The notes beneath the pieces were generated by a model. The model saw only the letters and a program-made list of their open reading frames with translations. It did no database searches and was not told where the DNA came from. DNA of 64,000 nucleotides. Source: Solibacillus silvestris. Its GTDB lineage: Bacteria; Bacillota; Bacilli; Bacillales_A; Planococcaceae. Of this stretch, positions 29,223 through 38,589 are shown one piece after another (position 1 is the first letter of the stretch; the number at the start of each line of letters is the position of its first letter). The position numbers were made by a program, and so were the translations under genes. The stretch covers positions 594,001-658,000 of the forward strand of contig CP014609.1 of assembly GCA_001586195.1 (NCBI GenBank), read 5' to 3'.

Positions 29223-31073
29223 ATGACAAATTTACGTCAAGATATTCGTAATATCGCAATTATTGCTCACGTTGACCATGGTAAAACAACGTTAGTAGAC
29301 CAATTATTAAAGCAATCAGGTACTTTCCGTTCAAATGAACGTGTTGAAGAACGTGCAATGGACTCTGGTGATATAGAGCGTGAACGTGGAATTACAATTT
29401 TAGCTAAAAATACAGCAGTAGATTATAACGGTACTCGTATCAACATCCTTGATACGCCTGGACACGCAGACTTCGGTGGAGAAGTAGAACGTATCTTAAA
29501 AATGGTAGATGGCGTTTGTTTAGTTGTCGATGCGTATGAGGGTTGTATGCCGCAAACACGTTTTGTATTAAAGAAAGCGTTAGAACAACGCTTAACACCA
29601 ATCGTTGTAGTAAACAAAGTAGATAAAGACTCAGCTCGTCCACTAGAAGTAGTAGATGAAGTATTAGAGTTATTAATCGAGCTAGGTGCAGATGAAGATC
29701 AATTAGATTTCCCGGTTGTTTATGCTTCTGGTGTAAATGGTACAGCATCTTTAGATCCAGACCCAGCAAATCAAGAAGAAAACATGACTTGCCTATTCGA
29801 GAAAATCATTGAATCAATTCCAGCACCAATTGATAACTCGGACGAGCCTTTACAATTCCAAGTAGCATTACTTGACTATAATGACTTCGTTGGTCGTATC
29901 GGTATCGGTCGCGTATTCCGCGGTAAAATTTCTGTAGGTCAACAAGTTTCTCTTATGAAATTAGATGGCACAGTGAAGAACTTCCGTGTAACAAAAATCT
30001 TTGGTTTCTTCGGTCTTAAGCGTGAAGAAATCGAAACAGCTATTGCTGGTGACTTAATCGCGGTTTCAGGAATGGAAGATATCAACGTTGGTGAAACAGT
30101 TTGTCCAATTGATCATCAAGAAGCGTTAACACCATTACGTATTGATGAGCCAACATTACAAATGACATTCTTAGTAAACAACTCACCATTCGCAGGTCGC
30201 GAAGGGAAATGGGTAACTTCTCGTAAAATTGAAGAGCGTTTACTTGCACAATTACAAACAGATGTATCTCTACGCGTAGAAGATACAGATTCTCCAGATG
30301 CATGGACAGTTTCGGGTCGTGGTGAGCTTCACTTATCGATCTTAATCGAAAACATGCGTCGTGAAGGTTATGAACTACAAGTATCTAAACCACAAGTAAT
30401 CATCCGTAACATCGATGGCGTAAAATCTGAGCCAATCGAACGCGTTCAAATCGACGTACCAGAAGATTCTGTAGGTTCTATCATTGAATCAATCGGTACT
30501 CGTAAAGGTGAAATGTTAGATATGATAAACAACGGATCAGGACAAGTTCGTTTAATCTTTAACGTACCAGCACGTGGTTTAATCGGGTATACAACTGAGT
30601 TCATGTCTATCACAAAAGGTTTTGGTATGATGAACCATACATTCGATCACTACGCTCCAGTAGTAGCAGGTAAAGTTGGCGGCCGTCACCAAGGTGTATT
30701 AGTATCTATGGAAAACGGTAAAGCAACAACTTACGGTATGATGGGTGTAGAAGATCGCGGTACATTATTCATTGAGCCAGGTACTGAAGTATACGAAGGT
30801 ATGATCGTTGGTGAAAATACACGTGATGCTGATATTACTGTAAACATTACAAAACAAAAACAAAAAACAAATATCCGTTCGGCGAACAAAGACCAAACGA
30901 ATGTTATTAAAAAGCCTCGTATTTTATCACTTGAAGAAGCATTAGAATACTTAGGTGATGATGAGTATTTAGAAGTAACTCCAGAATCAATCCGTTTACG
31001 TAAACAGATCCTTGATAAAGGTGAACGTGAACGTGTTGCTAAAAAGAAAAAGAACGCTGAGTTAGAAGCTTAA
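29223..31073 (+). CDS. typA: Ribosome-associated GTPase TypA/BipA
   Basis: A 616-aa translational GTPase. G1 is AHVDHGKTT (residues 15-23), switch II is [16 protein letters not shown]4 is NKVDK, and the EF-G-like domains II, III and V follow, then the BipA-specific C-terminal domain ([19 protein letters not shown]). It binds the 70S ribosome and aids 50S assembly, especially in cold or stress. Codon use is noticeably biased, as in highly expressed genes. An extended -10 element (TGCTATAAT) is seen at 29172-29180. Confidence 0.95.
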   Translation: MTNLRQDIRNIAIIAHVDHGKTTLVDQLLKQSGTFRSNERVEERAMDSGDIERERGITILAKNTAVDYNGTRINILDTPGHADFGGEVERILKMVDGVCLVVDAYEGCMPQTRFVLKKALEQRLTPIVVVNKVDKDSARPLEVVDEVLELLIELGADEDQLDFPVVYASGVNGTASLDPDPANQEENMTCLFEKIIESIPAPIDNSDEPLQFQVALLDYNDFVGRIGIGRVFRGKISVGQQVSLMKLDGTVKNFRVTKIFGFFGLKREEIETAIAGDLIAVSGMEDINVGETVCPIDHQEALTPLRIDEPTLQMTFLVNNSPFAGREGKWVTSRKIEERLLAQLQTDVSLRVEDTDSPDAWTVSGRGELHLSILIENMRREGYELQVSKPQVIIRNIDGVKSEPIERVQIDVPEDSVGSIIESIGTRKGEMLDMINNGSGQVRLIFNVPARGLIGYTTEFMSITKGFGMMNHTFDHYAPVVAGKVGGRHQGVLVSMENGKATTYGMMGVEDRGTLFIEPGTEVYEGMIVGENTRDADITVNITKQKQKTNIRSANKDQTNVIKKPRILSLEEALEYLGDDEYLEVTPESIRLRKQILDKGERERVAKKKKNAELEA

Positions 31074-31097
31074 TTGGCGTCATTAAGGAAAGGTTGA

Positions 31098-31496
31098 ATG
31101 ATGTTGAATATGATGGCTGTGTTTGGTAGCTATTTTAATTTAGTATTACTGGCAACTGTATCTACAAATGAAAGTGATTACGTGTTTAATCGTATGTCCG
31201 GAATTACAAGATATTTATACGAAAATTTACCTAGCTACGAAATAGCTGGCTATGCAACATTTGTTCTTGTATTCCTTATGTCGGCAATTGTATATAAACT
31301 AGGCTTTGCAAAAAAACTTTCATTCGGCAGAAATGTCATCATTTATACGTTCCTGTTTTTAGGATGTATGGTATTAACATTTTTGGCCCTATTCTTACCG
31401 ATGATTGAAGGTTTAATTGTAGCTGCGTTAATTCTGATCGTCTATAAATCACGTTTATGGCGTGAAAAACGAGAAGAAGCGAAACAAATAAATTAA
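31098..31496 (+). CDS. ylaH: YlaH-like membrane protein
   Basis: A 132-aa protein with three predicted membrane segments (about residues 4-19, 49-67 and 78-115) and a basic tail ending REKREEAKQIN. The second half (YKLGFAKKLSFGRNVIIYT) is the conserved YlaH part. It lies 24 bp after typA, as in B. subtilis, with AAGGAAAGG upstream. Two adjacent ATG codons at 31098 and 31101 could serve. Function unknown. Confidence 0.82.
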   Translation: MMLNMMAVFGSYFNLVLLATVSTNESDYVFNRMSGITRYLYENLPSYEIAGYATFVLVFLMSAIVYKLGFAKKLSFGRNVIIYTFLFLGCMVLTFLALFLPMIEGLIVAALILIVYKSRLWREKREEAKQIN

Positions 31497-31498
31497 TA

Positions 31499-31541
31499 GA
31501 GAGGGGAGTGTGTTAATTTGGACACATTCCCCTCTTTTTTT
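31499..31541 (+). terminator. Terminator of the typA-ylaH unit
   Basis: GAGAGGGGAGTGTGT pairs with ACACATTCCCCTCT with one wobble, followed by seven or more T. Confidence 0.88.
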
Positions 31542-31622
31542 AAGACAATTTAATTGAAAACGCTTTATTCGGAGCGTTATAATTCATAACTGGGGATAAT
31601 AACTAAAATGGAGTAGAGGAAA

Positions 31623-32261
31623 ATGCATCTTACTAAAAAGCAGATCTTTATCATTGTTGGATTAGCGCTAATTATTATATCTTGCGTTATTTTTATACCT
31701 GCAGTATTATCAGCAAAAAATGAAGATAATGCAGCAGCGGAATTAAGTGAAATTTATAATGACCAATTTGTTGTTACAAAGTCTACAGCACCTGCAATCG
31801 GGGACGATTTTGAAGTGACGGTCCAATCGGAAACTTCAAAAACAGTGTATGATTTTGATGTTAAAGACGGTAAATATTTTGGTGAATATTATGGTGAAAA
31901 TGTAAATATGCAAGTAAATGAACTGATTCAACCAATCGTTGGGGAAGAGATATTAGTGATGTCGAATGTATTCCAGAAAGACTTGGAAGAAGAGACAGCA
32001 CTTGAAGATGTGAAAGCGGAGAAAGCTACTGTGCACTTATTAGTGGACGAAGAAATTTCAGAAGCAACAGCACAGCAAATTGCAGATGCTTTAAAATCAC
32101 AATTCGGCGAAATTCCAGTAACTGTTGAAGCATATGTTGTTGATGAAGAACGTGTTTTTGAAGGGGTAAAAACAGAAGTATTAAACTTCTTCCAGTTAAG
32201 CAAAATTAACGGAAAAAGCTTTGTCGACTTTAAATTCCACGAACAGTCTTTTGAATATTAA
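31623..32261 (+). CDS. Hypothetical membrane-anchored protein
   Basis: A 212-aa protein with one N-terminal hydrophobic segment (residues 8-29) preceded by Lys residues, then an acidic, soluble extracytoplasmic part. A sequence resembling a lipobox (IISC, residues 18-21) occurs inside the hydrophobic stretch, but the residues after the Cys remain hydrophobic, so a plain anchor is more likely. It has its own Shine-Dalgarno (GGAGTAGAGG) and ends at a terminator. I do not recognise the family. In B. subtilis this spot holds ylaJ (a sporulation lipoprotein), but similarity to it is not evident. Confidence 0.65.
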   Translation: MHLTKKQIFIIVGLALIIISCVIFIPAVLSAKNEDNAAAELSEIYNDQFVVTKSTAPAIGDDFEVTVQSETSKTVYDFDVKDGKYFGEYYGENVNMQVNELIQPIVGEEILVMSNVFQKDLEEETALEDVKAEKATVHLLVDEEISEATAQQIADALKSQFGEIPVTVEAYVVDEERVFEGVKTEVLNFFQLSKINGKSFVDFKFHEQSFEY

Positions 32262-32263
32262 TA

Positions 32264-32301
32264 AAAATGCGACGAGCTCTTTATGAGCCCGTCGCATTTT
32301 A
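32264..32301. terminator. Bidirectional terminator before ylaI
   Basis: AAAATGCGACG-GCTC arms pair with GAGC-CGTCGCATTTT around TTTA, with A and T runs on the two sides. Confidence 0.85.
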
Positions 32302-32502
32302 AAATTCTTCATCAAATTTTGATGATGTTCGGAAAAAGCGGAATTTTCCTGTTGCTATTCTTGTATGTGTGTTTTCGGAAATACGTTCCGAACATTCTGT
32401 GCACATAAAAGTATGGATGGGACGATTGCGTAATTTTTTCGCTAAAGGTAAATCGTTTGGTAGTTCATGTAGTGTATCGCAAATGACACATTTTACACGC
32501 AT
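32299..32502 (-). CDS. ylaI: YlaI family zinc-ribbon protein
   Basis: A 67-aa protein of the DUF2197 family with two Cys pairs (CVIC near residue 5 and CTEC near 34) that probably hold one zinc. ATG 32502 lies behind ATAGGAGGA, which overlaps the stop of the preceding gene on this strand, so the two are co-translated. Function unknown. Confidence 0.82.
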   Translation of the reverse strand: MRVKCVICDTLHELPNDLPLAKKLRNRPIHTFMCTECSERISENTHTRIATGKFRFFRTSSKFDEEF

Positions 32503-32514
32503 GACGAAATCCTC

Positions 32515-33015
32515 CTATTGAATACGAATCGCACGCACATTTTTTATTGGATTTTCTACATTTGAACCATCAGCAAATAGCACATGTACTGGTCCATCTT
32601 CCAAAAGAGGTTTGCCATCCTGGCTGAATTTTAAAATGAAAGTTTCAGCCTGTTGTAATGGAAAAGCAAATTCCTCGCCTGTTGTACATTCAAAAACAAC
32701 TTCATTTGCACTATCAGCAATTTCGGCATTTTTCAGAAATGGTTTAATTTCCATTCCGAATGTACCTGTCATCATGCCTTTACGGTCAAACTTACGTTCA
32801 GTTTTTAATGTAGGCGGAAATACTGCACCTTCCATAATTTCACGTGACCAGTGTGCGCCCATCTCACGTAAATACTTTTCGTTATTTTCTTCAACTTTTT
32901 CTGAAACAAAATATGTATTCAGATCTAGTTTACGATCATCAAAAATCCATACAGTAGGATCTAATGTTAGTTCAAATTTAACCGCGCCTTTAATTGGAAT
33001 GATTGTTTCGGTCAT
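32515..33015 (-). CDS. Conserved hypothetical, 166 aa
   Basis: A soluble protein with no membrane segment or signal peptide, starting MTETIIPIKGAVKFELTL and containing WIFDDRKLDLNTYF. I remember similar proteins in Bacillales, some loosely named peptidyl-prolyl isomerase, but I see no rotamase signature and would not use that name. ATG 33015 has GAAGGGGGA seven bases upstream. The stop overlaps the ylaI Shine-Dalgarno, forming a two-gene operon. Confidence 0.7.
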   Translation of the reverse strand: MTETIIPIKGAVKFELTLDPTVWIFDDRKLDLNTYFVSEKVEENNEKYLREMGAHWSREIMEGAVFPPTLKTERKFDRKGMMTGTFGMEIKPFLKNAEIADSANEVVFECTTGEEFAFPLQQAETFILKFSQDGKPLLEDGPVHVLFADGSNVENPIKNVRAIRIQ

Positions 33016-33086
33016 TTTTCAGTCCCCCTTCACTATGTTCCTTCATAATTATAACGCGATTCCTCATAGAAAGAAATATAATTGAA

Positions 33087-33131
33087 TTGAATGTAAAACA
33101 TACAAAGACACTTGCATTTTTGAATGTAAAA
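33087..33131. repeat. 12-bp direct repeat TTGAATGTAAAA upstream of ylaN
   Basis: TTGAATGTAAAA occurs at 33087-33098 and again at 33120-33131, 33 bp apart. The second copy sits between the -35 (TTGCAT, 33112-33117) and -10 (TACACT, 33135-33140) of a possible ylaN promoter. It may be an operator; the partner factor is unknown. Confidence 0.45.
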
Positions 33132-33185
33132 AGATACACTTTACTAAGATAGAATCGAAGAAATATCATAGATGGGGGCGTCCTC

Positions 33186-33467
33186 ATGGATACGAAAGCA
33201 CAAGCTTCCTTTCAGGAAAAAGCATTAGAGCTGTTAACTGCGGATGCAGATAAAATTGCTCGATTAATTCGCGTACAAATGGATAATCTGACAATGCCAT
33301 CTTGTCCGTTATATGAAGAGGTTTTAGATACACAAATGTTTGGTTTATCGCGTGAAATTGAATTTGCCGCGAAACTCGGGCTGATCGAACGTGAACAAGG
33401 CAAGCAAATTCTCGATTCGTTAGAGAAAGAGCTTTCTTTACTACATGATGCGTATACAGACAAATAA
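33186..33467 (+). CDS. ylaN: YlaN (UPF0358), iron-linked small protein
   Basis: A 93-aa helical protein beginning [20 protein letters not shown], clearly YlaN. In B. subtilis and Staphylococcus aureus YlaN binds iron and acts with Fur, and it is essential or nearly so under iron limitation. A GGGGGCG site precedes ATG 33186. It lies directly upstream of ftsW with a terminator between, as in B. subtilis ylaN-ylaO. Confidence 0.93.
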   Translation: MDTKAQASFQEKALELLTADADKIARLIRVQMDNLTMPSCPLYEEVLDTQMFGLSREIEFAAKLGLIEREQGKQILDSLEKELSLLHDAYTDK

Positions 33468-33472
33468 AAGAA

Positions 33473-33509
33473 AACTCAAACGCAACAATGCGGTTTGAGT
33501 TTTTTTTTC
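33473..33509 (+). terminator. Terminator after ylaN
   Basis: AAACTCAAACGC pairs with GCGGTTTGAGTTT and is followed by nine T. The upstream in-frame ATG of ftsW at 33495 lies within this hairpin, supporting the later ftsW start. Confidence 0.9.
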
Positions 33510-33527
33510 AAAGATGAGGTTTTTAAC

Positions 33528-34700
33528 ATGAAACAATATTTTAAAAATTATTTTCGCAATTTTGATTATGGATTGTTGTTCGTTTACATTTTGTTAATGT
33601 TATTTGGACTTGTCATGATCTACAGTTCGAGTATTTGGGTATCTATTATTCAATATGATGCAAATCCGAACTTTTATTATAATCGCCAGCTCGTCAATAT
33701 AATTTTAGCGTTAATTTTGTTTACGGTCGCTGTCATTACGCCCTATAAAAGATTATCCAATAAATCTATATTAGGTCTTTTGCTGGCAGTTATGTTTATA
33801 CTAGAGTTATGGCTTTTAATAGCCGGTAATAGTGTTAACGGTTCTAGAAGTTGGATCAGCCTGTTCGGACTTATGAATTTCCAGCCGTCCGAATTTGCCA
33901 AACTCTTTATTATTATTTTCTTTGCGGGAACTTTTTACCGTAAAAGTGTGAACCGTGGTTCGATGCAGCTGTTAACATTTGATGATGTGTCGTATCCTCT
34001 AGGCATGTGGCTATTTATCGTACTTGTTGTCGGTTTTGAAACTGATTTAGGTGCACTTGTTATTATTGTTGCTATTGCGCTTGTTGTCGTTATTACGAGC
34101 GGACTTAGAGGTAAGACGCTCGGCAGAATTTTTGGACTGCTCTCAGCTCTAGGGGTTGTCGGAATGATCGGAATCTTAATTTTCAAATGGGACACGGTTT
34201 TTAACGCAAGTCGGAGAGGCCGGATTACTTCCTATTTAGATCCTTTCAGTGATCCGCTTAATTCCGGGTATCATGTTGTCAACGGCTATTATGCAATCGG
34301 AGCAGGGGGCTTGGAAGGTCGAGGGCTCGGTCAGTCGATTCAAAAGCTGGGATATGTACCTGAACCGCAAACCGATTTCATTATGGCGATTATTGCCGAA
34401 GAGTTAGGGATTTTTGGTGTATCAATTGTTATTCTTGGTTTAGGCTTTATTGTGATGCGCGGTTATTATATCGCGATGTCAACAAAAGATCCGCTTGCAC
34501 GAATGTTAGCGGCGGGCATTTCTACATGGATAGGATTACAGACTTTTATTAATTTAGGTGGATTATCGGGACTTATCCCGTTAACCGGAGTAACGCTACC
34601 TTTCATTAGCTATGGCGGTACTTCTATATTATTGCTCTCAGTGGCAATGGGGATACTTATTAATGTATCCACACATCACAAATTGGAAAAAAGAAAGTAA
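33528..34700 (+). CDS. ftsW: Peptidoglycan polymerase FtsW (SEDS family)
   Basis: A 390-aa protein with about ten membrane helices and SEDS signatures: NFQPSEFAKL, VGFETDLGA, GGLEGRGLGQSIQKLGYVPE and a late ISYGGTS motif. FtsW polymerises lipid II at the division site together with a class B PBP. The start at ATG 33528 has GATGAGG; the earlier in-frame ATG is inside the ylaN terminator. pycA follows 17 bp downstream, the same order as ylaO-pycA in B. subtilis. Confidence 0.92.
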   Translation: MKQYFKNYFRNFDYGLLFVYILLMLFGLVMIYSSSIWVSIIQYDANPNFYYNRQLVNIILALILFTVAVITPYKRLSNKSILGLLLAVMFILELWLLIAGNSVNGSRSWISLFGLMNFQPSEFAKLFIIIFFAGTFYRKSVNRGSMQLLTFDDVSYPLGMWLFIVLVVGFETDLGALVIIVAIALVVVITSGLRGKTLGRIFGLLSALGVVGMIGILIFKWDTVFNASRRGRITSYLDPFSDPLNSGYHVVNGYYAIGAGGLEGRGLGQSIQKLGYVPEPQTDFIMAIIAEELGIFGVSIVILGLGFIVMRGYYIAMSTKDPLARMLAAGISTWIGLQTFINLGGLSGLIPLTGVTLPFISYGGTSILLLSVAMGILINVSTHHKLEKRK

Positions 34701-34717
34701 TTGGGGGTTAAGGAGAA

Positions 34718-37700
34718 ATGAAGTCGATTCAAAAGATTTTAGTTGCAAACCGTGGCGAAATCGCCATCCGTATTTTACGCGCCTGTAATGAGTTACATAT
34801 TAAAACAGTGGCAATTTATTCTCGTGAAGATAGCGGATCTTATCACCGTTATAAAGCAGACGAGGCATATATCGTTGGCGTAGGGAAAAAACCGATTGAT
34901 GCTTATTTGGATATTGAAGGCATCATTAAGATTGCAAAAGAGGCCAACGTGGATGCGATTCATCCTGGGTACGGTTTTTTATCTGAAAATGTTGATTTCG
35001 CGCGTCGTTGTGAAGAAGAAGGTATTCAATTTATTGGACCGACTTCAAAGCATCTTGATATGTTTGGTGACAAAGTAAAAGCGCGTGAACAGGCAGTTTC
35101 TGCACAAATCCCGGTTATTCCTGGTACGGATGGTCCTGTAGCAAACTTGCAGGAAGTAGAACAGTTTAGTGATTCATATGGCTTCCCGATCATGATTAAA
35201 GCGGCTCTTGGCGGTGGCGGACGTGGAATGCGTTTAGTTAATTCCAAAGAAGAACTGCAATCGGCTTATGAGCGTGCAAAATCTGAAGCGAAAGCCGCAT
35301 TTGGCTCGGATGAAGTATATGTGGAGAAGGCGATTATTAAGCCGAAGCATATTGAAGTACAAATTATCGGGGATATACACGGTAATATTGTCCATCTCTA
35401 TGAACGGGATTGTTCGATTCAACGTCGTCATCAAAAGGTTGTGGAAATTGCACCGTCAAATTCCATTTCCGAACAGCTCCGTAATGATATTTGTGATGCG
35501 GCTGTGAAGTTGATGAAAAATGTCGGCTATATTAATGCAGGGACTGTCGAGTTTTTAGTTGCAGACAATCAATTTTATTTCATCGAAGTAAATCCGCGTA
35601 TTCAAGTTGAACATACGATTACAGAAATGATTACCGGTCTTGATATTGTGCATGCACAAATTAAAGTTGCAGAAGGACTTGACCTTCATTCAAAAGAAGT
35701 AGGAATCCCTGCGCAAGACAAAATTCCGCTGTTCGGTTACGCAATTCAGTCTCGTGTTACAACGGAAGACCCTGCGAATGACTTTATGCCGGATACAGGG
35801 AAATTAATGGTATACCGTTCAAGTGGCGGCTTTGGTGTTCGTCTGGACGCAGGAAATGGCTTCCAGGGTGCTGTTGTCACTCCATACTATGATTCCTTGC
35901 TTGTGAAAATCTCGACTTGGGGAATGACGTTTGAAGAAGCTGCGGCGAAGATGGACCGTAACTTACGTGAATTCCGTATTCGAGGTGTGAAAACGAATAT
36001 TCCGTTTTTAGGAAATGTTGTTTTACATGAAAAGTTCATAAAAGGCGAATTTGATACAAGTTTTATCGATACGACACCTGAATTGTTTGAATTCCCGGAA
36101 CGTAAAGACCGTGGAACGAAACTATTAAACTATATCGGGAATGTCACATTAAATGGATTCCCAGGTGTTGAAAAACGTACAAAGCCTATTTTTGTACAGC
36201 CAGATAAGCCAAAATTAGATATTCTTATTCCTTCTCCAGCAGGCACAAAGCAAATTCTTGATGCGCAGGGTGCAGATGGACTTGTGAAATGGATTAAAGA
36301 ACAAGAAGATGTTTTACTGACAGACACGACATTCCGTGATGCCCATCAATCATTGCTTGCAACGCGTGTACGTACGCAGGATATGCTTGAAATTGCAGAC
36401 GAAACTTCCCGTTTAATGCATGACTATTTCTCGCTTGAAATGTGGGGTGGGGCAACGTTTGATGTTGCATACCGTTTCTTAAGTGAAAATCCTTGGGACC
36501 GTTTGGAAAAACTTAGAAAGAAAATTCCGAATGTTCTGTTTCAAATGCTGTTACGCGGAGCGAATGCGGTGGGTTATACGAACTATCCGGATAATCTGAT
36601 TCGTGAATTTATTCAGGAATCCGCTTCTTCAGGTGTGGACGTTTTCCGAATTTTCGACTCGCTTAACTGGATTAAAGGAATGGAAGTAGCAATCGATGAA
36701 GTACGCAATAGCGGAAAAGTGGCGGAAGCGGCAATCTGTTACACTGGCGATATTTTAGATGACAGCCGAGCGAAATATACGGTTCAATACTACAAAGATA
36801 TGGCACGTGAACTAGAGGCGACGGGCGCACATATTTTAGCAATTAAAGATATGGCGGGACTACTGAAACCACAGGCAGCATACCGACTTATTTCCGAGTT
36901 GAAGGATGCGACAAGTCTGCCAATCCACTTGCACACACATGATACGAGCGGTAACGGAATTTTCTTATATGCGAAAGCAATTGAAGCGGGTGTTGATATT
37001 ATTGATACAGCACTAGGTTCAATGGCTGGTTTAACATCACAGCCAAGCGCAAACTCATTGTACTATGCAATGAAAGGTTCTGAACGTAATGTACGTGGAG
37101 ATATCGAAAGCCTGGAAAAATTGTCGTACTACTGGGAAGATGTTCGTAAATATTACGTTGATTTTGAAAGTGGCATGAATGCACCACATTCTGAAATTTA
37201 TGTACATGAAATGCCTGGCGGTCAATACAGCAACCTGCAGCAACAAGCAAAAGCAGTCGGTTTAGGCGATCGATGGGATGAAGTAAAGACAATGTATTCC
37301 CGTGTAAATCTAATGTTCGGTGATATTGTAAAAGTGACACCGTCATCTAAAGTCGTAGGGGATATGGCGTTGTTTATGGTACAAAATGATTTAACGGAAG
37401 ACAATATTGTTGAGCGTGGACAAACAATTGATTTCCCTGAATCTGTTATTGAATTTTTCCAAGGTTATTTAGGACAGCCGCATGGCGGATTCCCGGAAGA
37501 AATTCAAAAAGTTGTCTTGAAGGATCGTACGCCTATTACGGTTCGCCCAGGAGAATTATTGCCGCCTGTTGATTTTGATCAGCTGACAGCAGAATTGACT
37601 GAAAAGTATGGACGAGCACCATCTAAACAAGACGTATTGGCCTATGCGCTTTACCCGAAAGTATTTGAGCAATATATTGATGCTGTAAATGCATTCGGCG

Positions 37701-38152
37701 ATGTTTCTGTACTCGATACGCCTACATTCTTCTATGGATTGAAAATTGGCGAAGAAATTGAAGTAGAAATCGAAAAAGGTAAGACACTGATTGTTAAGCT
37801 CGTATCAATCGGCGAACCACAGCATGACGGAACACGTATTATTTATTTTGAACTGAATGGCCAATCTCGTGAACTGGTAATTCAAGACTTAACGGTTGAA
37901 GTTGACGGAAGCATTGCTTTGAAAGCCGATCCGTCCAACCCGAACCAAATTGGTGCAACAATGCCGGGTACTGTTCTAAAAGTTGTTGTTAATAAAGGAA
38001 GCACAGTAAAACGTGGCGAGCATTTATTAATTACTGAAGCGATGAAAATGGAAACAACAGTACAAGCGCCGAAAGACGGTATTGTAAAAGAAATCTATGC
38101 AAAAGCAGGAGATGCCATCTCGACAGGTGATCTGCTTATTGAATTAGAATAA
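34718..38152 (+). CDS. pycA: Pyruvate carboxylase
   Basis: A 1144-aa single-chain biotin enzyme that makes oxaloacetate. Domains in order are biotin carboxylase (1-450; ATP loop KAALGGGGRGMR, active site EVNPRIQVEHTITE), carboxyltransferase (about 530-800; DTTFRDAHQSLLATR, HLHTHDTSGNG metal site), the PYC/OADA domain, and the C-terminal biotin carrier with EAMKMETTVQ. Acetyl-CoA activation is typical, and in B. subtilis apo-DarB stimulates PycA. GGGGGTTAAGGAG precedes ATG 34718. It may be transcribed with ftsW. Confidence 0.97.
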   Translation: MKSIQKILVANRGEIAIRILRACNELHIKTVAIYSREDSGSYHRYKADEAYIVGVGKKPIDAYLDIEGIIKIAKEANVDAIHPGYGFLSENVDFARRCEEEGIQFIGPTSKHLDMFGDKVKAREQAVSAQIPVIPGTDGPVANLQEVEQFSDSYGFPIMIKAALGGGGRGMRLVNSKEELQSAYERAKSEAKAAFGSDEVYVEKAIIKPKHIEVQIIGDIHGNIVHLYERDCSIQRRHQKVVEIAPSNSISEQLRNDICDAAVKLMKNVGYINAGTVEFLVADNQFYFIEVNPRIQVEHTITEMITGLDIVHAQIKVAEGLDLHSKEVGIPAQDKIPLFGYAIQSRVTTEDPANDFMPDTGKLMVYRSSGGFGVRLDAGNGFQGAVVTPYYDSLLVKISTWGMTFEEAAAKMDRNLREFRIRGVKTNIPFLGNVVLHEKFIKGEFDTSFIDTTPELFEFPERKDRGTKLLNYIGNVTLNGFPGVEKRTKPIFVQPDKPKLDILIPSPAGTKQILDAQGADGLVKWIKEQEDVLLTDTTFRDAHQSLLATRVRTQDMLEIADETSRLMHDYFSLEMWGGATFDVAYRFLSENPWDRLEKLRKKIPNVLFQMLLRGANAVGYTNYPDNLIREFIQESASSGVDVFRIFDSLNWIKGMEVAIDEVRNSGKVAEAAICYTGDILDDSRAKYTVQYYKDMARELEATGAHILAIKDMAGLLKPQAAYRLISELKDATSLPIHLHTHDTSGNGIFLYAKAIEAGVDIIDTALGSMAGLTSQPSANSLYYAMKGSERNVRGDIESLEKLSYYWEDVRKYYVDFESGMNAPHSEIYVHEMPGGQYSNLQQQAKAVGLGDRWDEVKTMYSRVNLMFGDIVKVTPSSKVVGDMALFMVQNDLTEDNIVERGQTIDFPESVIEFFQGYLGQPHGGFPEEIQKVVLKDRTPITVRPGELLPPVDFDQLTAELTEKYGRAPSKQDVLAYALYPKVFEQYIDAVNAFGDVSVLDTPTFFYGLKIGEEIEVEIEKGKTLIVKLVSIGEPQHDGTRIIYFELNGQSRELVIQDLTVEVDGSIALKADPSNPNQIGATMPGTVLKVVVNKGSTVKRGEHLLITEAMKMETTVQAPKDGIVKEIYAKAGDAISTGDLLIELE

Positions 38153-38181
38153 GGTCAGAACATAATTAGTCCATTCAGCAG

Positions 38182-38216
38182 AACGAGAAATTGCACTATG
38201 CATTTTCTCGTTTTGT
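38182..38216 (+). terminator. Terminator of pycA
   Basis: AACGAGAAATTGCA and TGCATTTTCTCGTT pair with one mismatch around CTA, followed by TTTG. It starts 30 bp after the stop. Confidence 0.75.
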
Positions 38217-38344
38217 GCTTTTAAATATTTGGGAGTATACGTGAAAGGTAATATCATTTTTAAGTAATTAATACGTAATGAAAATTTATATACTTGAAAT
38301 TATGCAAGGTTCATTTTAAATAGAAAGATGATTTTTGTTCGTAG

Positions 38345-38505
38345 TGAAGGCGGCGAGTGCAACTGCCGGCTTCGCCTTTCGTTGCAGAACGAAGCGGATT
38401 CGGAGTAGTAACTCAACAGCTTCCTAGAGGACAAGCACGTGGGAGAGACTACAGGCTCGACCCGTGCCCCCTGGAAAGCGTCCGCCGTAGCGGAGAACAA
38501 TATAT
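38345..38505. repeat. Degenerate Bacillales intergenic repeat, copy A
   Basis: A GC-rich island in an AT-rich gap. Its left part GAAGGCGGCGA and right part GGAAAGCGTCCGCCGTAGCGGA resemble the ends of a repeat I know from many Bacillales intergenic regions (GAAGGCGGCGACTCCTG... to ...GGAAAGCGTCCGCC). The centre is strongly diverged. ORFs through it lack ribosome-binding sites. This accounts for most of the 437-bp pycA-ctaA gap; the rest is two terminators. Confidence 0.55.
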
Positions 38506-38517
38506 TCAACAGATAAA

Positions 38518-38563
38518 AATAAGACGTCCTAAACTTTAGAATTCAAAATTTGGGACGTCTTTT
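38518..38563. terminator. Terminator of ctaA
   Basis: AAGACGTCC (38521-38529) and GGACGTCTT (38553-38561) pair perfectly, extended by A/T pairs, with T-runs on both sides. Confidence 0.75.
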
Positions 38564-38589
38564 AATTTAAGATAATTTAATATAGGGTT

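Noticed and set aside
38357-38539. 60-codon ORF inside repeat copy A
   Set aside because: No ribosome-binding site, and the sequence is explained by the intergenic repeat and the ctaA terminator.
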